Shown piece after piece: positions 51,312 through 59,967 of a stretch of DNA of 64,000 bases. The notes under the pieces are model-generated. The model ran no database searches and had not been told where the DNA came from. It was given only the letters and a program-made list of their open reading frames with translations. Position numbers and translations under genes: made by a program. The stretch is from JAFGXW01 sp964634385 (lineage in GTDB: Bacteria > Bacillota_I > Bacilli_A > Izemoplasmatales > Izemoplasmataceae), in NCBI GenBank assembly GCA_964634385.1, contig CAZWIZ010000004.1:23628-87627 (forward strand). Direction: 5' to 3'. Every line of letters begins with the position of its first letter. The first letter of the stretch is position 1.

Positions 51312-51398
51312 GCCAGTATGGTGGAATTGGTAGACACGCTAGACTCAAAATCTGGTGGCTTTACGGCTGTGTCGGTTCGACTCCGACTACTGGTACCA
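51312..51398 (+). tRNA. tRNA-Leu (anticodon CAA)
   Basis: An 87-base tRNA with an encoded CCA end. The acceptor stem is GCCAGTA/TACTGGT (G-U at the first pair), the D-loop is TGGAATTGGTAGACA, and the anticodon loop CTCAAAA gives CAA (reads UUG). The long variable arm is typical of Leu tRNAs and the T-arm is GTCGGTTCGACTCCGAC. A hairpin follows at 51411. Confidence 0.95.
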
Positions 51399-51410
51399 AA
51401 TTTATTTATT

Positions 51411-51431
51411 AGCGCTTTTATAAGCGTTTTT
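51411..51431 (+). terminator. terminator of the tRNA-Leu gene
   Basis: CGCTT-TTAT-AAGCG followed by TTTTTATTTT, 13 bases after the tRNA. Confidence 0.7.
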
Positions 51432-51659
51432 ATTTTAACTAAATTATTCAACAGTGTTTTATATTTATTACCCTTTTAAAANNNNNNNNNNNNNNNNNNN
51501 NNNNNNNNNNNNNNNNNNNNNNNNNNNNNNNNNNNNNNNNNNNNNNNNNNNNNNNNNNNNNNNNNNNNNNNNNNNNNNNNNCTTTTAAAAAAACTTTATG
51601 CATATATGGTATTTGTGATATAATCACATAGAAGACATTTAGAAAAGAGGACTATTTTT
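51432..51659. other. intergenic region with scaffold gap (51482-51581)
   Basis: No gene is seen on either side of the 100 N. The two flanks share only about 9 bases (CTTTTAAAA), much less than at the first gap. The right flank holds a plausible promoter region and an AGAGGA site for the GtrA gene. Confidence 0.8.
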
Positions 51660-52070
51660 ATGAACTATAAAAAACATGAAAATCTTCAACAAATGATAAA
51701 ATTTTTATTATTTTCAATGTCAGCTGGAACAATACAAGCTTTAACTTTTACATTATTATTTGAATTGGTCGGATTTATATACTGGCCAGCGTATTTAATC
51801 GCTCTGATTTTATCAGTTGTTTGGAATTTTACTTTAAATAGAAAATTCACTTTTAAATCAGCCGCAAATATTCCAGTAGCTATGACTAAAATAGCAATTT
51901 ATTATGCAATTTTCACACCAATATCAACTTGGTGGGGGGACGCATTAACTAAAATAGAATGGAATGAATATTTAGTATTGTTTTTAACAATGGTAACAAA
52001 TCTTATTACTGAATTTTTAGTAACTAAATATATAGTGTATAAAAACCAAATAAATACTGCAGTAGAATAA
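51660..52070 (+). CDS. GtrA-like family membrane protein
   Basis: A 136-residue protein with four membrane helices. FLLFSMSAGTIQALTFTLLF, then WNFTLNRKFTFKS after the second helix and TEFLVTKYIVYK at the end, is the GtrA pattern. In this family such proteins are thought to flip or support lipid-linked sugars for surface polysaccharide. No glycosyltransferase is adjacent. AGAGGA precedes the ATG. Confidence 0.87.
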   Translation: MNYKKHENLQQMIKFLLFSMSAGTIQALTFTLLFELVGFIYWPAYLIALILSVVWNFTLNRKFTFKSAANIPVAMTKIAIYYAIFTPISTWWGDALTKIEWNEYLVLFLTMVTNLITEFLVTKYIVYKNQINTAVE

Positions 52071-52179
52071 AGTATAAATAAAAATTTAAAATTCGAAAGA
52101 ATTAAATCATAAAGCTATTTTTTATTATTTTATGATATAATAGAATAAAATTGTATTTTAATAGTCTTGAGGTGGAGTT

Positions 52180-53079
52180 ATGATTGAAAAGAATTATCAA
52201 GAAGTTTTATCTTATCTATATGAAGGTGTTTACGTAGTTGATTCTAAAAGAAAAATAATTTTTTGGAATCGCGGAAGTGAAGAAATAACAGGCTATAAAA
52301 GCGAAGAAGTTGTAAATAAGTTTTGTTATAATAATATTCTTCAACATGTTGACTACGAAGGTAAACAATTGTGTATGGGTGGATGTCCTTTACATCATAC
52401 ACTCGCAACAGGAGAGATAACAGAAACTCCTGTTTTTCTTCATCATCGAGATGGACATCGTATTCCTGTTACTGTGAAAGCAATCCCGGTTTACGATGAT
52501 GATGGTAATATTGTGGCAGCTATAGAAGTGTTTACTGATTCAAGATATAGAAAATCTTCATATGATGAAAACAGAAGATTAAAAGAATTACTAACAATAG
52601 ACGTATTAACGAGTATATCTAATAGAAGATATTTAGAATTTCATCTTAAAAACACAATTTCTGAGGCAAAAGAGTTTAATTTAAAATTTGGAGTATTATT
52701 TATTGATATTGACCATTTTAAAAATGTAAATGATACTTATGGACATAATGTAGGTGACGAAATATTAAAACTAATCTCTCAAACATTAAAAGCTAATGTT
52801 AGAGGAGACGATAAAATTGGAAGATGGGGAGGAGAAGAATTTGTCGCAATACTAAAAGTACATAATGAATTGGAATTACTTAGCATTGCTGAAAAAATTC
52901 GTTTCCTAGTTTCCGAATCTTCATATAAACTTAATAATAAAGAAGAATTAGCCGTTACTATTTCAATTGGAGGATCAATGTACAGTGCTAACGATGATTC
53001 AAAATCACTTATTTCTCGTGCAGATGCTAATATGTATATTTCTAAAGAAACAGGAAGAAATAAAGTAACTATAAAATAG
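52180..53079 (+). CDS. PAS domain-containing diguanylate cyclase
   Basis: A 299-residue soluble protein. The PAS domain (about 1-120) has VVDSKRKIIFWNRGSEEITGY and a Cys-containing loop (CMGGCPLHHTL). The GGDEF domain has DVLTSISNRRYLEFHL and DIDHFKNVNDTYGH. The active loop is GGEEF at 217-221, preceded by RGDD (208-211 region), an RxxD inhibitory site. So it should be a feedback-controlled c-di-GMP synthase, unlike the GGDEF protein at 8.1 kb, which lacks RxxD. GAGGTGGAG precedes the ATG. Confidence 0.9.
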   Translation: MIEKNYQEVLSYLYEGVYVVDSKRKIIFWNRGSEEITGYKSEEVVNKFCYNNILQHVDYEGKQLCMGGCPLHHTLATGEITETPVFLHHRDGHRIPVTVKAIPVYDDDGNIVAAIEVFTDSRYRKSSYDENRRLKELLTIDVLTSISNRRYLEFHLKNTISEAKEFNLKFGVLFIDIDHFKNVNDTYGHNVGDEILKLISQTLKANVRGDDKIGRWGGEEFVAILKVHNELELLSIAEKIRFLVSESSYKLNNKEELAVTISIGGSMYSANDDSKSLISRADANMYISKETGRNKVTIK

Positions 53080-53102
53080 ACTTGAAAGTCTATTTTTTTA
53101 CT
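53076..53102 (+). terminator. rho-independent terminator
   Basis: AATAGACTT-GAA-AGTCTATT followed by TTTTT overlaps the stop of the cyclase gene. Confidence 0.85.
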
Positions 53103-53180
53103 TCAGTAATGACTTATGGTTCTTATTATGTTACAATCGTAAATGTAGAATTTAATATTAAAAACGCAGGGAGTGTAAAA

Positions 53181-54365
53181 ATGAAAATAATAGCTGTAAA
53201 TGCAGGAAGTTCATCTTTAAAGTTTCAACTTTTAAATATGCCACAAGAAAAGGTAATTATTAGTGGTATAGTTGAAAGAATTGGAATTGGAAATTCAGTA
53301 CTCAAAATAAAACTAAATGATAAAAAAATAGTTGAAACATTAGAAGTTCCAAATCATAGTATAGCGGTTAGTATAGTTTTGAAAAAATTGATTGAATTTA
53401 AGGTTTTAAAATCATTAGATGAAATTGATGGAGTTGGACATAGAGTTGTTCATGGAGGAGAAAAATTTACCGATTCAGTTATAATAACTAATGAAGTAAT
53501 CAAAGCAATAGAAAAAGTAAGTGATTTAGCACCTCTTCATAATCCAGCAAATCTTATTGGTATACATGCATTTCAAGAAGCTTTACCTCGTTTGAAAGCT
53601 GTTGCTGTATTTGATACAGCATTTCATCAAACGATGGAAAAAGAAGTTTTCTTATACGGTGTTCCATATGAATGGTATACAAAATATGGTGTAAGAAAAT
53701 ATGGCTTCCATGGTACAAGTCATAAATATGTAAGTTTAAGAGCTGCAGAACTTATGGGTAAAAAACCTGAAGATGTTAATGTAATTGTTTTACATCTTGG
53801 TAATGGTGCTAGTTTATGTGCTGTAAAAGGTGGAGTTAGTGTTGATACATCAATGGGATTAACACCATTAGCTGGTATTTTAATGGGAACAAGAAGTGGA
53901 GATATTGACCCTGCAATTGTCGAATTCATGTGTGAAAAAGAAGGAAAAACTGTTGGTGAAGTAATAAATGATTTAAATAAAAAGTCTGGATATTTAGGAA
54001 TGAGTGGTATTTCTAGTGATTCAAGAGATTTGTGGTCTGCAACGCATTCTGGAGATAAACAAAGCTTTTTAACAATAAAAAAACAAGTGAAAATGATATG
54101 TGACTATATTGCTGCTTATTATGTAACAATGGGCTCAGTTGATGCGATTTGCTTTACAGCTGGAGTTGGAGAAAATGCTATTTTTACAAGACAACTAATT
54201 GCGAAACGATTGGCACCACTTGGAGTTGAGTTAGATAGTGAAAGAAACTTTATTAGAGGTGAAGAATGTTTAATATCGACCGATAACTCGAAAATCAAAT
54301 TATTCTTAATTCCTACTAATGAAGAAGTAGTAATTGCTAGAGATACAATGAGACTTACAAAATAG
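53181..54365 (+). CDS. ackA: acetate kinase
   Basis: A 394-residue enzyme that makes ATP from acetyl phosphate. The start VNAGSSSLKFQLL, GHRVVHGGEKF, then KYGFHGTSHKYVS, VLHLGNGASLCAV, GLTPLAGILMGTRSGDIDP and FTAGVGENA are the acetate kinase motifs in order. The ATG at 53181 follows AGGGAGTG; upstream codons in the same frame run through the preceding terminator and are not used. No phosphotransacetylase gene (pta) is adjacent. It sits alone with its own terminator. Confidence 0.96.
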   Translation: MKIIAVNAGSSSLKFQLLNMPQEKVIISGIVERIGIGNSVLKIKLNDKKIVETLEVPNHSIAVSIVLKKLIEFKVLKSLDEIDGVGHRVVHGGEKFTDSVIITNEVIKAIEKVSDLAPLHNPANLIGIHAFQEALPRLKAVAVFDTAFHQTMEKEVFLYGVPYEWYTKYGVRKYGFHGTSHKYVSLRAAELMGKKPEDVNVIVLHLGNGASLCAVKGGVSVDTSMGLTPLAGILMGTRSGDIDPAIVEFMCEKEGKTVGEVINDLNKKSGYLGMSGISSDSRDLWSATHSGDKQSFLTIKKQVKMICDYIAAYYVTMGSVDAICFTAGVGENAIFTRQLIAKRLAPLGVELDSERNFIRGEECLISTDNSKIKLFLIPTNEEVVIARDTMRLTK

Positions 54366-54388
54366 CAGGATTTTCCTGCTATTTTTAT
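54361..54388 (+). terminator. rho-independent terminator
   Basis: AATAGCAGG-ATTTT-CCTGCTATT followed by TTT, at the ackA stop codon. Confidence 0.88.
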
Positions 54389-54413
54389 TAATTGATTAAG
54401 GAGGTATAGTTTT

Positions 54414-55067
54414 ATGAATATTACAATTGATGAAAATATAAAAAATATCACAAATGATTTTTATATAGGAGTATTAGAATGTAATGTATTAGTATATAAT
54501 GAATTAACTGTTGGTGAAATTATTAATGAACTTGAAGATGATATTATGAATAATATCAAAATTAATGATGTAATTAATTTGGAAAATATAATTGATGGAA
54601 GAAATGCTTATAAAAAGTATGGAAAAGATCCAAGTAGATACAGATTAGCAGTAGAATCATTGTATAGAAGAATATCGAAGGGAAATAAACTTTATCGTAT
54701 AAATAACATTGTAGATATTGGTAATATTATATCTATAAAAACAAAAAAATCAGTTGCTGTTTTAGACTATTTTAAAATACAAGGTGATATAAAGATTAGA
54801 TTAGGTTTGAAATCAGATGAATTTTATGGAATTGGAAGAGGAAGAATCAATATTGATAGTGTCCCATTATATGAAGATTCGATTGGTCCTTTTGGCTCAA
54901 CTACAAGTGATACAGAAAGAACGATGATTACAAATGAAACTAGTAAAATTCTTTTATTCATAATCTCATTTAGCGGAATACAAAATTTAGAAAAAGAATT
55001 AGATGAAGCAATCAATTTATATCGTAAATACGGAAATGGATCAAAGTTTTCAAAATATATTTTATAG
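54414..55067 (+). CDS. B3/B4 tRNA-binding domain-containing protein
   Basis: A 217-residue protein with the B3/B4 fold of phenylalanyl-tRNA synthetase beta chains, here free-standing. GRNAYKKYGKDPSRYRLAVESLYRRISKGNKLYRINNIVDIGNIISI is the family signature and SIGPFGSTTSDTERTMI belongs to the second half. Free-standing B3/B4 proteins are related to editing domains, but a substrate is not established. AAGGAGG precedes the ATG. Confidence 0.85.
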   Translation: MNITIDENIKNITNDFYIGVLECNVLVYNELTVGEIINELEDDIMNNIKINDVINLENIIDGRNAYKKYGKDPSRYRLAVESLYRRISKGNKLYRINNIVDIGNIISIKTKKSVAVLDYFKIQGDIKIRLGLKSDEFYGIGRGRINIDSVPLYEDSIGPFGSTTSDTERTMITNETSKILLFIISFSGIQNLEKELDEAINLYRKYGNGSKFSKYIL

Positions 55068-55315
55068 ATGATTATTAAATAATATTTCTTTTCTGAAATA
55101 TTTGTATATATATTTTTAATAAATAGTATTAAATAATAAAATAATGTTGTTTGCTATCATATAAACAATATTATGATAATATAATTAATATAAACTATGT
55201 TTTAATTATATAGTTACATACAATATAAATATATATAAAATTTTAACAGAAATAACAAATTATTTTGTCTTTTAGTGCTAAATAGTATAAAATATATAGT
55301 ATACGAGGTGGTGCA
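55068..55315. other. very AT-rich intergenic region upstream of the HU-domain membrane protein
   Basis: No gene is seen. The stretch is almost entirely A and T, with an inverted repeat AATGTTGTTT...AAACAATATT (about 55143-55171). A TATAAAAT-like -10 lies near 55286 and GAGGTGG precedes the next start. Such DNA could bind HU-like proteins, including the gene's own product; this is speculation. Confidence 0.5.
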
Positions 55316-56521
55316 ATGTCGAAAATAGAATTAGTTTTATCAAAACTAAGAAGTATATCAGTATTAGTTTCCATTGGAACTTTTGCTTTTTTTGTTATAA
55401 CTTTTGCATTTGCTGTTATAAATGGTAAAATCAATTTTACTACTGGTGTTTATGATGTAGGTTATGAGACATTGCTAATATTATTTTTCATTATATTTTT
55501 AGGTGCATTAGTAATCGCACGTGCAATAGATTTATTTTTACAACGTGAAGCAAAATTAATGGATGTTAGTGAATATCGAAAAAGTCTAAAACAAAAAGAA
55601 GAAGTTTCGTTTTCACAAACTAAAATATATAGTAACATTATAAAAACTAAAAAATCAAAATATCCAGAAGAAGCACCCTCTAAAGGACTAAACAAGACAA
55701 AAAAAGATATTTTTGATAATAATAACTTTGTAGAAACAGAAAACTTAAAAGATACAATAACTAATAAAAAAATTAAAGAAACTGATCAATTAGTATTATA
55801 TAAAAGCGGACTTATTGAAATAGTTGCTAAGGAAACTAACTTAAGTAAAGTAAAAGCAAAATTATTAATTAATTCAACTTTATCGATTATTACTGAACAA
55901 CTAAAAAATGAAAATGAAGTTAAAATAGGAAAGTTTGGAAGATTTAAAAAGGTTTTTGTTAAAGCTAAGGATGAAACTAATCCTACTAATGGTAAGGTTA
56001 TAAAAGTTTTAGATGGATATACAGTAAAGTTTTATGCTGACAAAATATTTAAGGATATGATAGCTCTAGATACAATGCAAGTAAGTAATAATGCTTTACA
56101 ATCAAATCAATCGGAAATAGAAGAAGAGTCGCAAATAAAAGAAAAATCAGTAATTGATAAAAAACTAGAAATAGAAGAAAAATTAGAAACTGAAGAGATT
56201 CCGAAAAAAGTAGTATCTAGAAAACCTCCGAAAGTTAAAATAGTAACTAAAACGAAAACTGATTTTATCGAAATAATAGCCTCATCAGGAGAAATAAGCA
56301 AGAATAAAAGCAATAAATTCCTAGCTGCTTTTAGTAAGGTTATTACTGAAGAACTAGTTAATGACGGAGAAGTTGAATTAACTGGATTAGGTAAAATGAT
56401 AACAATCGTTATGCCGGCTAAAGATGCGGTTAATCCCCAAACCCAACAAAAGATTATTGTACCTTCACATAAACAGGTAAGATTCCGGTTTTTAAAAGAA
56501 TTCAAAAATAAATTTAATTAA
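55316..56521 (+). CDS. membrane-anchored protein with two tandem HU/IHF-like DNA-binding domains
   Basis: A 401-residue protein. Two membrane helices lie at about 14-35 and 50-75. A Lys-rich linker leads to a first HU-like domain (about 158-250: YKSGLIEIVAKETNLSKVKAK, then VKIGKFGRFKKV and NPTNGKVIKV). A Glu/Lys linker (about 262-305) follows, then a second HU-like domain (about 313-401: TDFIEIIASSGEISKNKS, VELTGLGKMI, NPQTQQKIIVPSHKQVRFRF). Each has the HU helix-turn-helix, the GFG-type turn and the NP-x-TG/TQ arm tip. The two domains could pair within one chain as HU dimers do. The protein should hold DNA at the inner face of the membrane; this is inference. Confidence 0.8.
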   Translation: MSKIELVLSKLRSISVLVSIGTFAFFVITFAFAVINGKINFTTGVYDVGYETLLILFFIIFLGALVIARAIDLFLQREAKLMDVSEYRKSLKQKEEVSFSQTKIYSNIIKTKKSKYPEEAPSKGLNKTKKDIFDNNNFVETENLKDTITNKKIKETDQLVLYKSGLIEIVAKETNLSKVKAKLLINSTLSIITEQLKNENEVKIGKFGRFKKVFVKAKDETNPTNGKVIKVLDGYTVKFYADKIFKDMIALDTMQVSNNALQSNQSEIEEESQIKEKSVIDKKLEIEEKLETEEIPKKVVSRKPPKVKIVTKTKTDFIEIIASSGEISKNKSNKFLAAFSKVITEELVNDGEVELTGLGKMITIVMPAKDAVNPQTQQKIIVPSHKQVRFRFLKEFKNKFN

Positions 56522-56522
56522 C

Positions 56523-56556
56523 CAAAAAAGACAAGAAAATCTTGTCTTTTTTTTTG
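56523..56556 (+). terminator. rho-independent terminator
   Basis: AAAAAGACAAGA-AAA-TCTTGTCTTTTT followed by a long T run, directly after the HU-domain gene. Confidence 0.9.
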
Positions 56557-56623
56557 GTAGTTTTTCTTGGAATTTAACAATAATATGATATGATATGATT
56601 ATGTTGAGAAAGATGGTGATGAA

Positions 56624-58462
56624 ATGCTTTTCATAGATACAAGAACAAATACAATTAATCACTGTGCGTTTTATTTTGGATTAGAGGAGTATTTAATTAA
56701 AGACTATGACTATAAAGGTGATGTTTTTTTATTATGGAATGTTGAGCCTACTGTCATGATAGGTAGACATCAAATTACAGATATGGAAATAGATGCAAAC
56801 TTTGTTAAAAATAATAATATTCATATAGTTAGAAGAAACAGCGGTGGTGGAGCAGTTTATACTGATCAACATTGTTTACAGTTTTCTATAATCACAAGTA
56901 ATAAAAGTCATTTTGATATTTTTAAAGGAAAAGTAAACAAAATTGTTGATGCTATAAGAAAACTAGGAATTAACGCGGAATTTACAGGTCGTAACGATAT
57001 ACTAGTAAATGGTAAAAAATTTAGTGGCAATGCTGAGTATATTTATAAAGAAAGAATGGTTATGCATGGAACAATACTATTTAATACTAATTTTAGCAAT
57101 TTAATTGGTAGTTTAACACCAGATAAAGCAAAATTAGATACACACGCTATTAAAAGTGTTAAATCAAGAGTTATTAATATTGGAGATTTATTAGATATTA
57201 ATATGAATGAGTTTTATAATTTTCTAGTTGAAGAAATAGCTACAAGTAAAATTGATTATCAAACACTTGATTTAGAAAAAGTAAAAGATTATAGTAAGAA
57301 GTTTTATACAGATGAATGGAATTATGGGAAAAGTCCAAAATATGAAATTTCTAACAAATTAAAATTTGATGCAGGTAATATTTCAATTAATGTTAAAGTA
57401 AAAAATGAGATTGTTAAAGATCTTAAAATAAATGGTGATTTTTTCACTCTGAAAAAAATCGAAGATTTTGAAAAAAACTTTATAGGGGTTAAATATAATT
57501 ATGTTAGTTTTCTTGAAGTTTTAAAGAAAAATCGAGTAATGTATTTTATTTACAAACTCCAAACAAGCGAATTTTTAGAATTATTTTTTGGTAAGAAAAA
57601 GAAAACAAGATTAAGTAAACCTAGTTATCTTAAGATTGATATGAAAAATCTCAATCATGAAACAAAAAAAATAAGAGATTTACTTAAAGAATACAACCTT
57701 TATTCAGTATGTCAAGAAGCAAATTGTCCTAATCAGTTAGAGTGTTTTTCAAACAAAACAGCGACATTTATGATTTTAGGAAATCATTGTACAAGAAATT
57801 GTGCTTTTTGCAATATCTCAAATGATAGGCCATTAAAAGTTGATCCTAATGAACCTGCGAATATTCTTAAAGCAGTTAATGTAATGGATTTGTCACATCT
57901 TGTAATAACATCTGTAACAAGAGATGATTTAAAAGATTATGGCTCGGATCAATTTGTTAAATGTATTCAATTAGTGAAAAAAGAAAGACCTCAAACGACA
58001 ATAGAAGTACTAATTCCTGATTTTATGGGAGATTACGATTCATTGAAAAAAGTAGTTGATGCAGCACCGGATGTCATTAATCATAATTTAGAAACAATTG
58101 AACGACTATATCCAGGATTTAGAGATCGTGCAAGTTATAAAAGGAGTTTGAATTTATTGAAAACTTCCAAAGAAATTGCACCCAATATATTAACTAAATC
58201 AGGGATAATGGTTGGAATTGGTGAAACAGTTGAAGAAGTACTAGCTTTAATGGATGATTTAAGGAGCGTTAACTGCGATATTATAACAATAGGACAGTAT
58301 TTAAGACCATCTATGAAACATGCTGAGGTAAAAGAATATGTTAGTTTAGAAACATTTGATTTATATAAGAAAAAAGGTATTGAAAAAGGTTTTAAATATA
58401 CATCAAGCGGGCCTCTAGTAAGAAGTTCATACCAAGCACGAAAACAATTTGAAGGAGATTGA
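56624..58462 (+). CDS. fusion of lipoate-protein ligase (LplA) and lipoyl synthase (LipA)
   Basis: A 612-residue two-domain enzyme. Residues ~1-325 are LplA-like: RRNSGGGAVYTD at 70-81, TGRNDILVNGKKFSGNA with the catalytic-type Lys132, and a C-terminal accessory domain. Residues ~335-612 are a complete LipA: auxiliary-cluster C363-x4-C368-x5-C374, radical-SAM C389-x3-C393-x2-C396 and the C-terminal RSSYQA Ser motif. There is no stop or frameshift between the parts. One chain could therefore attach octanoate or lipoate to GcvH and insert the sulfurs. It heads the glycine cleavage operon, and gcvT follows after 2 bases. LipB is not needed in this arrangement. Confidence 0.9.
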   Translation: MLFIDTRTNTINHCAFYFGLEEYLIKDYDYKGDVFLLWNVEPTVMIGRHQITDMEIDANFVKNNNIHIVRRNSGGGAVYTDQHCLQFSIITSNKSHFDIFKGKVNKIVDAIRKLGINAEFTGRNDILVNGKKFSGNAEYIYKERMVMHGTILFNTNFSNLIGSLTPDKAKLDTHAIKSVKSRVINIGDLLDINMNEFYNFLVEEIATSKIDYQTLDLEKVKDYSKKFYTDEWNYGKSPKYEISNKLKFDAGNISINVKVKNEIVKDLKINGDFFTLKKIEDFEKNFIGVKYNYVSFLEVLKKNRVMYFIYKLQTSEFLELFFGKKKKTRLSKPSYLKIDMKNLNHETKKIRDLLKEYNLYSVCQEANCPNQLECFSNKTATFMILGNHCTRNCAFCNISNDRPLKVDPNEPANILKAVNVMDLSHLVITSVTRDDLKDYGSDQFVKCIQLVKKERPQTTIEVLIPDFMGDYDSLKKVVDAAPDVINHNLETIERLYPGFRDRASYKRSLNLLKTSKEIAPNILTKSGIMVGIGETVEEVLALMDDLRSVNCDIITIGQYLRPSMKHAEVKEYVSLETFDLYKKKGIEKGFKYTSSGPLVRSSYQARKQFEGD

Positions 58463-58464
58463 TT

Positions 58465-59553
58465 ATGAAAAAAACAGTTCTTTATGATTCACATCTTAAA
58501 TCAAATGCAAAAATGGTTGATTTCGCAGGATTTATGATGCCAGTTGTTTACACTTCAATTTCAAATGAACACATGTACGTAAGAGAAAAAGCAGGAATTT
58601 TTGATGTTTCTCACATGGGGGAATTTTATGTTAAAGGGGTAGAAGCTGAAAAATTTGTAGATTATATTTTTACTAATGATGTTTTAACACAAAAAGAACA
58701 TCAGGTTTTATACGGAATGATGTGTTATCCAAATGGTGGTGTAGTTGATGATTTATTAGTTTATAAAGTTAATAAAGAATCATTTATTATGATTGTAAAT
58801 GCTTCAAATATTGATAAAGACTTTGCTTGGGCTACAAAAAATAATACATTTAATTGTACTTTAACAAATGAATCAGAGAAAATTTCAGAAGTTGCTTTAC
58901 AAGGTCCACTTGCTGAAGAAATTCTTAATCCAATGACAGATTACGATTTATCAACTTTACCATTTTTCACATTTCAATATGTTAAAATAAATGGAAAAGA
59001 TGTTTTAATATCTAGAACTGGATATACAGGCGAAGATGGGTTCGAAATATATGGAGACCATAATAAAATAGTTGAATTATGGAATGAAATTTTAGAATCA
59101 GGAAAAGATAATATAGTTCCTTGTGGTCTTGGTTGTAGAGATACACTTCGATTTGAAGTAGCACTTCCTCTTTATGGAAATGAACTTTCAAAAGATATTA
59201 CACCGCTAGAAGCTGGACTTAGCTTTGCGGTAAAATTAGAAGCTGGTAATTTTATTGGTAAAGATGTTCTTGTTAAACAAAAACTTGAAAAAACCAAAAG
59301 AAGAATAGTTGGATTATCAATGATTGATAAAGGAATTATTAGACATGGTTATAAAGTTTATCATAATGACACGCTTGTTGGTGAAGTAACCACAGGATAT
59401 AAATCACCTAGTACTGGAGAAACAGTTGCTATGGCAATGATAGATAGACCTTATGATAAATTGAAAACAGAATTATTAGTAGATGTTCGTGGTAAAAAGA
59501 AAAAAGTAATAGTAAGAAATAAAAAATTCTATAAAAAAAGTTATAAGAATTAA
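58465..59553 (+). CDS. gcvT: glycine cleavage system T protein (aminomethyltransferase)
   Basis: A 362-residue tetrahydrofolate-dependent aminomethyltransferase. MVDFAGFMMPV, then VSHMGEFYVKG, GGVVDDLLVYK, SRTGYTGEDGFEIY and LGCRDTLRFEVALPLYGNEL are the T-protein motifs, with the catalytic Asp in GVVDD. The ATG at 58465 follows AAGGAG. It releases NH3 and makes methylene-THF from the aminomethyl group on GcvH. It is second in the operon. Confidence 0.96.
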   Translation: MKKTVLYDSHLKSNAKMVDFAGFMMPVVYTSISNEHMYVREKAGIFDVSHMGEFYVKGVEAEKFVDYIFTNDVLTQKEHQVLYGMMCYPNGGVVDDLLVYKVNKESFIMIVNASNIDKDFAWATKNNTFNCTLTNESEKISEVALQGPLAEEILNPMTDYDLSTLPFFTFQYVKINGKDVLISRTGYTGEDGFEIYGDHNKIVELWNEILESGKDNIVPCGLGCRDTLRFEVALPLYGNELSKDITPLEAGLSFAVKLEAGNFIGKDVLVKQKLEKTKRRIVGLSMIDKGIIRHGYKVYHNDTLVGEVTTGYKSPSTGETVAMAMIDRPYDKLKTELLVDVRGKKKKVIVRNKKFYKKSYKN

Positions 59554-59577
59554 ATACAAATAATAGGAGGAAAATTA

Positions 59578-59955
59578 ATGAGTAAAATAGTAAAAGGGTT
59601 ATATTATACAAGTACTCACGAATGGGTGAAAGTAGAAGATGAGTTTGCATTTATTGGAATAACTGATTATGCACAAGATAGTTTAGGTGAAATAGTTTTT
59701 GTTGAATTACCTGAAGAAGAAGACCAAGTAGAAGCAGGAATAGAATTTTCCGCTATTGAATCGGTTAAAGCAGCATCAGATATTCTTAGTCCAGTAACAG
59801 GTATTATTGTTCTTGTTAATGATGAATTAGAAGATAGCCCAGAATTAATAAATGAAGATCCATATGAAAATTGGATTATTAAAGTAGAACTTGAAGATAA
59901 AACAGAATTAAATAAATTATTAGATTCCGAAGAATATAAAGAAATCTGCGAATAG
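59578..59955 (+). CDS. gcvH: glycine cleavage system H protein (lipoyl carrier)
   Basis: A 125-residue lipoyl carrier. GITDYAQDSLGEIVFVELPE and ESVKAASD with the lipoylated Lys64 are diagnostic. It accepts the aminomethyl group from GcvP and passes it to GcvT, and it is re-oxidised by the Lpd encoded at the operon end. It is the natural substrate of the LplA-LipA fusion three genes earlier. AGGAGG precedes the ATG. Confidence 0.97.
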   Translation: MSKIVKGLYYTSTHEWVKVEDEFAFIGITDYAQDSLGEIVFVELPEEEDQVEAGIEFSAIESVKAASDILSPVTGIIVLVNDELEDSPELINEDPYENWIIKVELEDKTELNKLLDSEEYKEICE

Positions 59956-59967
59956 GAGGGGTTTATA

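Noticed and set aside
56522..56623. Glycine riboswitch upstream of the gcv operon
   Set aside because: Only a terminator and about 70 bases remain before the start codon, too short for a glycine riboswitch, and no matching core motif is seen.
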